A stretch of 59,920 nucleotides of DNA, taken from contig JAUQXK010000009.1 in the NCBI GenBank assembly GCA_030834695.1, positions 1-59,920 on the forward strand, read 5' to 3'. Of the stretch, positions 25,966-34,227 are shown piece by piece (positions within the stretch are counted from its first letter, which is position 1; every line of letters starts with the position of its first letter). The notes beneath the pieces were generated by a model. That model was not told the origin of the DNA and made no database searches. It saw only the letters and a list, made by a program, of their open reading frames with translations. This DNA comes from Desulfobacterales bacterium. GTDB lineage: Bacteria > Desulfobacterota > Desulfobacteria > Desulfobacterales > SpSt-501. Position numbers and translations under genes: made by a program.

Positions 25966-27591
25966 TCATCCCAAAATCGCCTTCAGATCTCCATCCGGAG
26001 TTCCGATGGGCTTGATGTCGAAGGTTTTGACCAGCGTGTCCAGGACATTGGGGGTGATGAATGCCGGCAGCGACGGACCCAGACGAATGCCCTTGAGCCC
26101 CAGGTGCAGCAGCGCCAGCAGCACGCATACGGCTTTTTGCTCGTACCAGGAAATGATCAACGACAGCGGCAGGTCGTTTACCGGAACATTGAACGCCTTG
26201 GACAGAGCCGAGGCGACTTGGATGGCCGAGTACGCATCATTGCATTGCCCCATATCCAGCAAACGCGGAATGCCGCCGATGTCGCCCAGTTGCTTGTCGT
26301 AAAAGCGGTACTTTCCGCACGCCAGGGTGAGGACCACGCAGTCCTTGGGGACCTTATCGACAAATTCGGTATAGTAGTTTCTCCCGGGTTTGGCGCCGTC
26401 GCAGCCGGCCACTAGGAAGAAATGCCGGATCGCCTTCGATTTGACGGCCTCGATCACCTGGTCCACGACCCCGAGAACCGCGTTGCGGGCGAACCCGACC
26501 GTTACCTCTTTGCCGTTCGCATCCTCCGCGAAGCCGGGCAGTTCGAGGGCTCGATCGATCACGGGCCTGAAGTTCAGGTCGGTGATATGCGGGATGCCGG
26601 GCCAACCCACCATGCCGCTCGTAAAGATATTGTCTTTGTACTCGTTCTTGGGTCGCTGGATGCAGTTGGTGGTCATCAGGATGGCGCCGGGAAAGTCCGG
26701 AAACTCCCGGATCTGGTTTTGCCAGGCTGTCCCGTAATGGCCGTAGAAGTGCTTGTATTTCTTCAGTGTCGGGTAACCGTGGGTGGGCAGCATCTCGCCG
26801 TGCGTGTAGATATAGATGCCTTTGCCCTCCGTCTGTTTGAGCAGTTCCTCGAGGTCCTTCAAATCGTGGCCGGACACCAGGATGGCTTTGCCTTTTTTGT
26901 GGCCCAGCGGGACCTTGGTCGGAACCGGGTGGCCGTATACGCTGGTGTTGCCCGCATCGAGCAGTTCCATGGCCTTCAAGGCGGCCTCGCCGCACTTGAG
27001 GGCCAGGCCGACCCATGCTTCCAGGTTGAGATCGTTCCGTTGAATCGCCGCAAGCCCCTCGTGGACAAATGCGTAGACCGGGTCATCCTGCTTTCCGAGA
27101 ATTTGGGCATGGTCCGCATAGGCGCTGACCCCCTTGATGCCGAACAGGACCGTATGCTTCAGCGAGAGGATGTCGGGATTGGCTGCGGGATAGGATTTCA
27201 GGCCGACATTCTCAGCCTGTTTTACCAGTTCATCCAGGCTGGGCTTGGGCACGAATACGGCGGCGCCCATGGATTCGATTTTTCCACCCGCCGCCCGTAC
27301 CTTTGCCTTGAGCTTATCTCGCTTCTTGGCAGCCTGTGAAATCAGCCCGGCAAAACGTTCCGGGTCGAAGTCTACATTGGTCAAGGTTGAGAATGCCGCC
27401 TTGACGGTGAAAATATTGACGTCCGGGTCGGACACGCCCACTTTCCGTCCCTCGACGGCCACCTGGGAGAGGCCCATGAGCGTATACAGGAGAAGATCCT
27501 GCAACGCGGCCACTTCAGGCTGTTTGCCGCACACACCCAGGACCGTGCATCCTGTGCCTTTTGCCGTTTGTTCACATTGGTAGCAAAACAT
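25966..27591 (-). CDS. hcp: Hybrid cluster protein (hydroxylamine/NO reductase), class I
   Basis: Iron-sulfur-oxo enzyme that detoxifies nitric oxide or hydroxylamine arising from nitrite. The 541-residue protein begins with the N-terminal cluster motif C3-x2-C6-x8-C15-x5-C21 (MFCYQCEQTAKGTGCTVLGV...), the class I spacing found in Desulfovibrio. Hybrid-cluster ligands are in GHDLKDLEELL, HGEMLPTHGYP, TTNCIQRP, VAGCDGAKPGRNYY, LACGKYRF and DMGQCNDAYSA, all present. A palindrome TTGATTTAAATCAA lies 76 bp upstream. Location next to narGHJI suits a role in nitrosative stress during nitrate respiration. Confidence 0.97.
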   Translation of the reverse strand: MFCYQCEQTAKGTGCTVLGVCGKQPEVAALQDLLLYTLMGLSQVAVEGRKVGVSDPDVNIFTVKAAFSTLTNVDFDPERFAGLISQAAKKRDKLKAKVRAAGGKIESMGAAVFVPKPSLDELVKQAENVGLKSYPAANPDILSLKHTVLFGIKGVSAYADHAQILGKQDDPVYAFVHEGLAAIQRNDLNLEAWVGLALKCGEAALKAMELLDAGNTSVYGHPVPTKVPLGHKKGKAILVSGHDLKDLEELLKQTEGKGIYIYTHGEMLPTHGYPTLKKYKHFYGHYGTAWQNQIREFPDFPGAILMTTNCIQRPKNEYKDNIFTSGMVGWPGIPHITDLNFRPVIDRALELPGFAEDANGKEVTVGFARNAVLGVVDQVIEAVKSKAIRHFFLVAGCDGAKPGRNYYTEFVDKVPKDCVVLTLACGKYRFYDKQLGDIGGIPRLLDMGQCNDAYSAIQVASALSKAFNVPVNDLPLSLIISWYEQKAVCVLLALLHLGLKGIRLGPSLPAFITPNVLDTLVKTFDIKPIGTPDGDLKAILG

Positions 27592-27666
27592 GAAGGGCCT
27601 CCTTCCGGTTAGTGCCAGATAGTTCGTTGATGTTCAATTGAATACATCCAAACCGATTGGGACGCA

Positions 27667-27680
27667 TTGATTTAAATCAA
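27667..27680. promoter_or_regulatory. HcpR/FNR-type operator upstream of hcp
   Basis: A perfect palindrome TTGATTTAAATCAA centred 82 bp before the hcp ATG. It matches FNR (TTGAT-N4-ATCAA) and differs by one base per half-site from the palindrome before narG. Both genes are probably under the same CRP/FNR-family regulator, which is not encoded in this window. Confidence 0.7.
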
Positions 27681-27739
27681 GATCGCCGTCTGGATGCGCA
27701 GGAATCGATCAAGCGGATAGTCATTCCCGCGGATGAACA

Positions 27740-28429
27740 CTATTTAGGATAGGTAATGATTTCAACCAGCTCCCCATCGATCTGGTACTCATTCGGGACA
27801 TCCACGAAAATCTCTGGGCCGGTTTTTTCATTATCGGAATTGAAGTGGGAATAGGTTGTCGCCTTATACAGGTCGTTGATTTTGCAAATCACAAAATATT
27901 GCTTCCGGAAGCCGGTATACATGCGTGGCTCTTCCGGGGGGTTGTTGATGATTGACTCAATGCTTTCGGGGGGGCAACTGAGATGAAAATGGGCTTTCTT
28001 TCTGCCCTGCCAGTCCGATAATTGCAGCTGTGAGAAAAGATGAATGGTGAGTTTTCCTTCATCGTTGGTAATGTCATCCAGCTGGCCGATAAAGAAGACA
28101 TTCCGGTCGTCTTTCAAAAGATAATCTTGGATGATGAAGGTAAAGATCATTTTTCCCTGCAACTCTTCAGGCGGAAATATTTTATAGTCATATTTGGCTT
28201 TTAACAAATTCATCGTCTGATCGATTTCATCAGACTTGACGCTTTTTTCATTCTCCAGCTTTTTCAACATTTCCTTCACTTCGTCGACGCTGACCATCTT
28301 GCCGGTCGACGATTTCACCATATCCCTGTATCGTTCAGCGACTTTTTCTTCGCGATTTTGATCGCAGGCAGGGAACAATATACCGGATATGAAAACCAAT
28401 GACATCGCGATGACATTTTTCAGCAACAT
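27740..28429 (-). CDS. Hypothetical lipoprotein
   Basis: A 229-residue protein with a type II signal peptide: MLLKNVIAMSLVFISGILFP followed by Ala-Cys, where the lipobox LFPAC places the lipidated cysteine near residue 22. The mature part begins charged and helical (EEVKEMLKKLENEK-like segment) and then has beta-rich stretches such as MIFTFIIQDYLLKDDRNVFF and FVICKINDLYKATTYS. Base composition is more AT-rich than its neighbours. I do not recognise a family. It is the gene just upstream of the hcp promoter region. Confidence 0.7.
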   Translation of the reverse strand: MLLKNVIAMSLVFISGILFPACDQNREEKVAERYRDMVKSSTGKMVSVDEVKEMLKKLENEKSVKSDEIDQTMNLLKAKYDYKIFPPEELQGKMIFTFIIQDYLLKDDRNVFFIGQLDDITNDEGKLTIHLFSQLQLSDWQGRKKAHFHLSCPPESIESIINNPPEEPRMYTGFRKQYFVICKINDLYKATTYSHFNSDNEKTGPEIFVDVPNEYQIDGELVEIITYPK

Positions 28430-28551
28430 GGCTGCCCTTCCTCGGGTCGGAAACAGCTGAACGTTCGTGGGCTTGAAAATACTTTCCGGTTTGCCTTAGC
28501 TCTGACGGCACGGAAAGAATGCAGGGATGCCTCATATTTCCTGTAGAAGTT

Positions 28552-28571
28552 TTTTACCTTATCCGGTAAAA
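28552..28571. promoter_or_regulatory. Inverted repeat before the aminotransferase gene
   Basis: TTTTACC at 28552-28558 and GGTAAAA at 28565-28571 form a perfect 7-bp inverted repeat in the divergent gap between the lipoprotein gene and the aminotransferase. It could be an operator or a weak hairpin; nothing further supports a role. Confidence 0.25.
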
Positions 28572-28666
28572 GGTTTCAATATGCTGTCTATTTGGACGCG
28601 TGAAACCGATCTCAATCAGGATATGGGCTACGGACCTCATCCGCGTCAAGACGGAAAGGGAGAGGC

Positions 28667-30013
28667 ATGAATCGGCAAATGAAAAAATCGGTTGGGAAAC
28701 TGGATCACACCTCCCATTTGATTCTGCACCGGACCAGCAGGAACGAAATCCGGGAGGGCATTACCGTCATCGTTCAAGGCGATGGCGTCTGGGTAACCGA
28801 TCAGGATGGGAAGCGCTATCTGGACCTGGACGCGGGCGTGACCCGGCCGGTTCACGTGGGCCACGGTTCCAAGGAACTGGCCCAGGCGGCCTACGACCAG
28901 ATGTGCCGCCTGGCCTACTTCACCCCGATGGGCTTTGCCAACGTGCCGGCCATGGAGCTTGCGCAAGCCCTGGCAGGAGTCGCCCCGACCGGCATCAATC
29001 GGTTCACGTTCGAGTGCGGCGGTTCTGAAGCGGTGGAAACGGCCATGAAGATCGCCAAGCACTACCACTATTACCGGGGCGACAAGGGCCGGTTCAAGAT
29101 TATGTCCCGGCGGGGGGCCTATCACGGCGTCAATGGAATCGGGCTGCGCGCGCTGGGTACGGTCATGCCCATGCGCCAGGTGATGGAGCCGCTCGCCCCC
29201 GGCGCCGCCTTCATCGAGTCGCCCTACTGCTACCGTTGTCCCCACCACCTCACTCCGCAGAACTGCGACATGGCCTGCGCCCGCGAACTGGCGCGGATCA
29301 TCGAGTTCGAGGGGCCGGAGCAGATTTCGGCGTTTATCGGCGAGCCGATTCAGCAGGCCTTTGGTGCGCTGAAGCCGCCTGCCGACTACTGGCCGATCAT
29401 TCGCGAAATATGCGACCGCTACGGCGTCCTGCTCATCATCGACGAAGTCATCTGCGGGTTCGGCCGCACCGGCAAAATGTTTGCAACCGAACACTTCGAC
29501 GTCCGGCCCGACCTGATCACCATGGCGAAGGGTCTCACCAGCGGCTATGTGCCGTTGGGCGCTGTCGGGTGCACCGACCCGGTGATGGAACCCATCGAGG
29601 TCCTCAACCACCTGCACACCTACGGAAACCATCCAGTTCCGTGCGCCGTGGGGGTGAAAAACCTCGAAATTATCAAACGCGACCGCCTGGTGGAGAACAG
29701 CGCGGCCATGGGGGACTATTTCCTGGATGGGTTGCAGAACCTTGCGGGCCGTCCGTCCGTCGGCGAAGTCCGCGGCATCGGCCTCTGGCTGGCGATCGAT
29801 TTCACCAGCGACAAGAAAACCCGTGCGCCGTATCCGACCGCCAACCTGATGAACCTGCTGAAGCGCGCCAAGCAAAAGGGGGTCATCACCAAGACCATGG
29901 GTCTGGCCCTGGAATTCGCTCCGCCCTTGACCATTAAAAAGGACGAAATCGACTTGGCCCTCCGGGTGATCGAGGAGTGCATCGTCGAGGAAGAAAACGC
30001 ACTCGGTCTTTGA
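28667..30013 (+). CDS. Class III PLP-dependent aminotransferase
   Basis: A 448-residue fold type I aminotransferase of the omega-amino/ornithine group. The start at 28667 follows GGGAGAGG. Pyridoxal-phosphate contacts are visible as ECGGSEAVETAMKIAK, AYHGVNGIGLRALG, and LLIIDEVICGFGRTGKMFA, with the Schiff-base lysine in LITMAKGLTSGYVPLGAVG (about residue 289). A cysteine-rich insert YCYRCPHHL...NCDMAC (about 186-204) is present, as in several omega-aminotransferases. The amino donor is not evident from sequence or neighbours. Confidence 0.88.
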   Translation: MNRQMKKSVGKLDHTSHLILHRTSRNEIREGITVIVQGDGVWVTDQDGKRYLDLDAGVTRPVHVGHGSKELAQAAYDQMCRLAYFTPMGFANVPAMELAQALAGVAPTGINRFTFECGGSEAVETAMKIAKHYHYYRGDKGRFKIMSRRGAYHGVNGIGLRALGTVMPMRQVMEPLAPGAAFIESPYCYRCPHHLTPQNCDMACARELARIIEFEGPEQISAFIGEPIQQAFGALKPPADYWPIIREICDRYGVLLIIDEVICGFGRTGKMFATEHFDVRPDLITMAKGLTSGYVPLGAVGCTDPVMEPIEVLNHLHTYGNHPVPCAVGVKNLEIIKRDRLVENSAAMGDYFLDGLQNLAGRPSVGEVRGIGLWLAIDFTSDKKTRAPYPTANLMNLLKRAKQKGVITKTMGLALEFAPPLTIKKDEIDLALRVIEECIVEEENALGL

Positions 30014-30045
30014 CGGTGTGCAGACCCCTTGATGCGGCACCGCCT

Positions 30046-31035
30046 TCATGCGGCTGGCGGAATCTCGAGAATCACCTTCCCGATGTTCCGGTTTTCGCGC
30101 ACGTATTCGTGGGCGGCGCCAGCCTCGGTGATGGGGAAGACCCGATCGATGACAGGGGTGAGGCGGCCGGCTGCCAGCAAGGTCCAGAAACGTTCTTCAA
30201 ACTGCCGGATGATTCTGGTTTTTTCGGAAACCGATCGATGCCGCAGCCGTGAGCCGATCAGGCGCAGGCTTCGGCCCAACACCATGCCGAGATCGATCTC
30301 CGCCCGGCGCCCGCCCATCACGCCGATATTCACCAGCCGGCCTCCGGGAGCCAGCACCTCAATGTTGCGGTTCAGGTAGGCCGCCCCCACGGGGTCCAGG
30401 ATCAGGTCCACTCCTCGGCCGGCGGAGTGGGCCTTGATCTCGACGGCAAAATCCTGATGCTTGTAGTCAACCGCCAGGGCCGCTCCAAACCGCCGGCAGG
30501 CCTCCAGTTTTTCCGCCGAGCCGGCCGTCGCAAAGACCACCGCCCCCGCTGCTCGAGCCATTTGGATCGCCGCCGTGCCGACTCCGCTCGCCCCGGCATG
30601 GATCAGCACCGATTCCCCGGGCGCCAGTTGCCCTTCGATGAACAGGTTCAGAAAGGCCGTCAGCCAGGCTTCGGGGACGGCCGCCCCTTGAGCGAACGAC
30701 CAGTCGTCCGGCAGTCGCATGAGAAGACCGCCGGGGACCGTCGCACGCTCGGCGTACCCGCCGCCCGGCAGCAAAGCCAGCACCCGATCGCCCGCCGTCC
30801 AGCCTTTCACGTCTTCTGCCACACCGCTGACGACCCCGCTGATCTCGAGCCCCAGGATTTCCGATGCTCCCGACGGAGGAGGATACTGCCCGCGCGCCTG
30901 CAGAAGATCCGCCCGGTTCACGGCGGACGCCCGCACCGCAACGAGCACCTCGCCCGGTCCGATCGAGACGTCTCCGACCTCCTGCCAGACCAGCTGCGGC
31001 GCCTTATCGCCCTGTTTTACGCCAATCGCTTTCAT
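30046..31035 (-). CDS. NAD(P)H:quinone oxidoreductase, zinc-independent MDR family (PIG3-like)
   Basis: A 329-residue medium-chain dehydrogenase/reductase. The start MKAIGVKQGDKAPQLVWQEV, then ASAVNRADLLQARGQYPPP, is characteristic of the quinone oxidoreductase/PIG3 branch, which lacks the catalytic zinc ligands. The NADPH-binding Rossmann motif is LIHAGASGVGTAAIQMARAA (about residues 143-162). DLILDPVGAAYLNRNIEVL and the C-terminal RLTPVIDRVFPITEA are family features. It likely reduces quinones or enones. It is convergent with the aminotransferase gene. Confidence 0.88.
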   Translation of the reverse strand: MKAIGVKQGDKAPQLVWQEVGDVSIGPGEVLVAVRASAVNRADLLQARGQYPPPSGASEILGLEISGVVSGVAEDVKGWTAGDRVLALLPGGGYAERATVPGGLLMRLPDDWSFAQGAAVPEAWLTAFLNLFIEGQLAPGESVLIHAGASGVGTAAIQMARAAGAVVFATAGSAEKLEACRRFGAALAVDYKHQDFAVEIKAHSAGRGVDLILDPVGAAYLNRNIEVLAPGGRLVNIGVMGGRRAEIDLGMVLGRSLRLIGSRLRHRSVSEKTRIIRQFEERFWTLLAAGRLTPVIDRVFPITEAGAAHEYVRENRNIGKVILEIPPAA

Positions 31036-31097
31036 AACCCCTCGCCTGGAAAATATTTTACAGGTGAACGTCTAAGAAAAATGGCGACCATGGGAAT

Positions 31098-31796
31098 TCA
31101 ACGTGCATCGAATTCCGCATGGGAGTTCGGCTGGTTCGGCTCGGAAGCCGATAGTTGGGGAATCCCGCCGCCGTCGGGACCGCCAGCCCGCAGAATTTGT
31201 TCCACCGGCCTTCCCAGAAGAAAATCCAGCATGGCGGCCTCCAACCGGCCGCGCGAGACCATCAGCCGGCGGATTTCAGCGTCATAGGCGCAGATTTCAA
31301 GCAGGCGCAGCCGGGCCTTTTCAGCACCCGCGCCGGTCGCGTCTTTCAGCCAACCTTGAATCAGCTCATGGCTGCAGCGCTGGTCATGGTCCACGACCAG
31401 TTCCCACAACCCGTGGATGCCGGCCAGAAGATCGCTGCGGGTAAGACGGCGGCGGTGATACATTTGCTCGATCCGTGACGTGTCCCAACACTCCAGCTCC
31501 CGGCACTCCAGCGGCCTGTGCTCGTAAATCCGGCACCGGCTTGAAACTGGATCTAAAAAGCGACAGGTCCAACGGCCTCCGCTGCCCTTAATTTTGATGA
31601 TGTCGCCGTCGACGCGCACCAGCCCGCCGCGAATCGGGTCCCGAGCCAGTTCGCCCCGGCGAATCGTGTATAAGTGGCGGGTATGGATAAATCCCTGCTC
31701 CACCAGGGGGTGGTCCTCCAAATGGAGGGACGGCCCGCCCTTCCGGCAGCAGGTTCCGCAGTTCGAACAGCACTGGGTGGCATGGATGGGTTTCAT
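31098..31796 (-). CDS. YkgJ-family cysteine-cluster protein
   Basis: A small zinc- or iron-chelating-domain protein of the CxxCxxCC type. From the ATG at 31796 (MKPIHATQCCSNCGTCCRKG) it has 232 residues. The N-terminal cluster CCSNCGTCC, then WTCRFLDPVSSRCRIYEHRP and LECRELECWD, match the YkgJ pattern, in which eight cysteines are thought to bind metal. The C-terminal 110 residues are helical and not recognised. Function is unknown across the family. Confidence 0.8.
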   Translation of the reverse strand: MKPIHATQCCSNCGTCCRKGGPSLHLEDHPLVEQGFIHTRHLYTIRRGELARDPIRGGLVRVDGDIIKIKGSGGRWTCRFLDPVSSRCRIYEHRPLECRELECWDTSRIEQMYHRRRLTRSDLLAGIHGLWELVVDHDQRCSHELIQGWLKDATGAGAEKARLRLLEICAYDAEIRRLMVSRGRLEAAMLDFLLGRPVEQILRAGGPDGGGIPQLSASEPNQPNSHAEFDAR

Positions 31797-31892
31797 CAAG
31801 GGCCCGAGGAAGGTGCGCGACATCATCACTGCATTCGAAATCCGCTGCTCACGCTATAGCAAAAGATCATCGCCCTGGCAAACCCGCCCCGG

Positions 31893-31936
31893 CGATGAGT
31901 GATATGACGGCATGGAACCTATTTTATTGCCGGAGT
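31893..31936 (+). repeat. 44-bp direct repeat, copy 1
   Basis: Begins cgatgagtgatatgac and ends attgccggagt. It is identical to copy 2 at 32078-32121 at 40 of 44 positions, in the same orientation, 185 bp apart. Confidence 0.75.
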
Positions 31937-32077
31937 CGCAACCGGGATCAACGGGCTTCCGACCTAACCGTCGATTTGTATTTCAGAATCTTTTGAGTAT
32001 AATGAGGCCGAAATGGATCGGAGCGCAAAAACGAACTTATTAATCCGGCAACAGGCACCCCTCCGGTCGAGTTCCGC

Positions 32078-32121
32078 CGATGAGTGATATGACCGCATTG
32101 AACCTATTTCATTGCCGAAGT
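32078..32121 (+). repeat. 44-bp direct repeat, copy 2
   Basis: Partner of 31893-31936. It ends 23 bp before the start codon of the DUF177 gene, so it overlaps the probable leader of that mRNA. Confidence 0.75.
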
Positions 32122-32144
32122 AAAAAGAAGGCCGAATCAGAACG

Positions 32145-32690
32145 ATGCGAATCCATGCGGATCAGCTGAAAACCGGCAGCTTGCGCGTCGCTTTTGCGGA
32201 ACCAGCCGACCGGTTCGCCGGCCTCCGGGAAATAACCCGCAGCGGAGAGTGCGAGTTCACGAGTCCGATTCGTACCCGTCTGCGCGCCACCCGTATTCGC
32301 GAACTGGTGGAGATCGAAGGAGTGGTTCAAACGGCCATGCGCTTGACCTGCGGCCGGTGTCTATCGCCGTTCATTTACCCGCTGGAAGTCGAATTTGCGA
32401 TCACCTACACCGGAGACCGACCAGGCAATGCCGAAAACGTCGATGCGGAGGAAAGAGAGCAGGATGCCGGCGAAGCCGGCCTCATCTATTTTCAGGGGGA
32501 GGAAATCGATCTGACGGAGGGGATTCAGGAGCAGGTGATTCTATCTTTCCCCTTGCGGCCCCTGTGCCGTGAAACCTGCAGAGGCCTTTGCGCGCGCTGT
32601 GGGGTCGACCTCAATCAAGAGCGCTGCCGGTGTCCGGCGCCACCGACCGAAAGCCCTTTCACGGCGCTGGGCAGACTCAAATTGGATTGA
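32145..32690 (+). CDS. DUF177 (YceD-like) protein
   Basis: A 181-residue member of the DUF177/YceD family, which in many bacteria is encoded upstream of rpmF (L32) and is linked to 23S rRNA accumulation. Visible features are ELVEIEGVVQTAMRLTCGRC (the conserved nucleic-acid-binding-like strand with Cys), LTEGIQEQVILSFPLRPLC, and the terminal cysteine cluster CRETCRGLCARCGVDLN. No rpmF follows here; a YihY-type membrane protein gene does. A 44-bp repeat copy lies in its leader. Confidence 0.82.
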   Translation: MRIHADQLKTGSLRVAFAEPADRFAGLREITRSGECEFTSPIRTRLRATRIRELVEIEGVVQTAMRLTCGRCLSPFIYPLEVEFAITYTGDRPGNAENVDAEEREQDAGEAGLIYFQGEEIDLTEGIQEQVILSFPLRPLCRETCRGLCARCGVDLNQERCRCPAPPTESPFTALGRLKLD

Positions 32691-32742
32691 TGGCGGCCTA
32701 AGTTGACGATTCTTGCGACCCAACCGGACCTCGAAATGTTCC

Positions 32743-33642
32743 ATGGGCACTGACGCTTCACTGCGGGAAAAAACCGGACCTTCGCTGCCGCGCCGCATGG
32801 CCGGATTTGCCCTTAGGGTTCTGCGGGATTTTCACGGAAACCAGGGGCTTTTGCTGGCCGGCGCCGTAGCCTATTATACGCTGCTGTCCATCGTGCCGCT
32901 GTTTGCCATCATCCTGGTGGGTCTGTCGCACTTCGTCAATGAAGACCAGCTGATCCAGACGATCGCCAGGAACCTGGAACTGCTGATCCCGGGATACGCC
33001 GAAAGCCTGGCCAACCAGGTGCGGATGTTCGTCGCCCGCCGTCATCTGGTGGGGGTCGTGGGCTTCGTCATCATGCTGTTTTTCAGCTCCATGGCCTTTT
33101 CAGTCCTGGAAAGCACCATGGCCGTCATTTTCTCCCACCGCAAGCAATCGTTGCGGCGTCCGTTTTTCATATCGGCCATCATCCCCTATATGTACATCCT
33201 TTTGATCGGCCTGGGATTCTTTTTGGTAACAATCATCTCCGGCGCGCTGGATGCACTGGACCGGCAATCGGTGCTGGTGCTGGGCTATGAACTCAGCCTG
33301 GCGGGGTCTTCCAAGGTTCTGCTTTATTTTCTCGGCCAAGCGGGAATGGTGCTGATGCTGACCTCTCTGTATATCGTTTTGCCGGTAGGCCGTATTTCCT
33401 TCCGGCATGCCCTGAGCGGGGCGTTCACCGCCGCCATCCTCTGGGAGATCATCCGTCGCCTGCTGGTCTGGTACTATTCTCGCCTCTCGCTGGTCAACAT
33501 CATCTACGGCTCGATTGCGACCACGGTGGTCGCGCTGCTCAGCATCGAAGTGGCGGTGATCATTCTATTGCTCGGCGCCCAGGTGATCTCCGAGTTCGAC
33601 CGACGGCACTACGAACGAACCGGCACCCAGCCCGGAGGCTGA
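32743..33642 (+). CDS. YihY/BrkB-family membrane protein
   Basis: An inner-membrane protein of 299 residues with about six helices. The family motif GNQGLLLAGAVAYYTLLSIVP occurs at about residues 32-52, and LLVWYYSRLSLVNIIYGSIA, the conserved C-terminal motif, precedes the last helix. Often mislabelled ribonuclease BN, but the family has no nuclease domain and its function is not established. The ATG at 32743 lacks a clear Shine-Dalgarno; an upstream TTG at 32713 is possible. Confidence 0.88.
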   Translation: MGTDASLREKTGPSLPRRMAGFALRVLRDFHGNQGLLLAGAVAYYTLLSIVPLFAIILVGLSHFVNEDQLIQTIARNLELLIPGYAESLANQVRMFVARRHLVGVVGFVIMLFFSSMAFSVLESTMAVIFSHRKQSLRRPFFISAIIPYMYILLIGLGFFLVTIISGALDALDRQSVLVLGYELSLAGSSKVLLYFLGQAGMVLMLTSLYIVLPVGRISFRHALSGAFTAAILWEIIRRLLVWYYSRLSLVNIIYGSIATTVVALLSIEVAVIILLLGAQVISEFDRRHYERTGTQPGG

Positions 33643-33732
33643 TTTTGAACCATTATTTTTATTGCTTTCCGAGCGGCATCTGGATACTGGATAAAGTCAC
33701 ATAATTTTCAAGCTGTTATAAGGAAGTTGCCA

Positions 33733-34128
33733 ATGAAACGAAACTTCATTCTTCTCGCGGCCCTGCTGACGGTGGCCTGCTCTCACGGACGCACGACCAG
33801 TTTTCCCTCCGCAGCGAACCCGGACACGCTGGGGCAGGTGGTCGTCATCCGTAACGACAACCTCTTCGGCTGGGGTCTATCCGTAAAGGTAACTTTCAAC
33901 GATGTGGTGATTGCCCGCCTGCGAGCCGGAGAGCACGTGACCTTTCCGGCCGCTCCGGGCCTGCACACCGTCGGGGTGGCAGAGCGCGGCATCAGCGTGG
34001 CGGTCGAGCGCAACCGTCGTTATTACTTTCTGATCAGCGCTGAGGATTCCCCGGCCGGGTTCGAAATCGAACGCCTGGATCCGGGCCGCGGCGAGGAATG
34101 GGTCGCTAAAACCAAGCCGGTTTTTTGA
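33733..34128 (+). CDS. Small hypothetical lipoprotein
   Basis: A 131-residue protein with a type II signal peptide: MKRNFILLAALLTVACSHGR, lipidated Cys about residue 16 (LTVAC). The mature part has a short beta-rich fold (GQVVVIRNDNLFGWGLSVKV, then GEHVTFPAAPGLHTVGV), which looks like the small carboxypeptidase-regulatory or DUF2846-type lipoprotein domains, without a firm match. AAGGA precedes the ATG at 33733. It is followed by a bidirectional terminator. Confidence 0.75.
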   Translation: MKRNFILLAALLTVACSHGRTTSFPSAANPDTLGQVVVIRNDNLFGWGLSVKVTFNDVVIARLRAGEHVTFPAAPGLHTVGVAERGISVAVERNRRYYFLISAEDSPAGFEIERLDPGRGEEWVAKTKPVF

Positions 34129-34159
34129 CGGCGGCCCGGCCGGGCGCAGCCGGGCGCAC

Positions 34160-34193
34160 AAAAAAAAAGCCACCCGATCGACGGATGGCTTTT
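34160..34193. terminator. Bidirectional Rho-independent terminator
   Basis: A hairpin GCCACCCG-ATCGA-CGGATGGC-like stem at 34169-34189 (one mismatch) is flanked by nine A/C bases rich in A on the left and TTTT on the right. It can serve both the lipoprotein gene (plus) and the convergent mla operon (minus). Confidence 0.7.
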
Positions 34194-34227
34194 CCGTTCA
34201 GTTATCGAACTCAAGGGGCGGCCCGGG

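Larger units (their letters stand above)
31797..32144. other. Intergenic region with two direct repeats and a promoter-like element
   Basis: This 348-bp gap between divergent genes holds two 44-bp direct repeats (31893-31936 and 32078-32121) and, between them, a promoter-like TTGTAT at 31976 and TATAAT at 31998-32003 (16-bp spacer) facing the DUF177 gene. No ORF of note is present. Confidence 0.5.
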
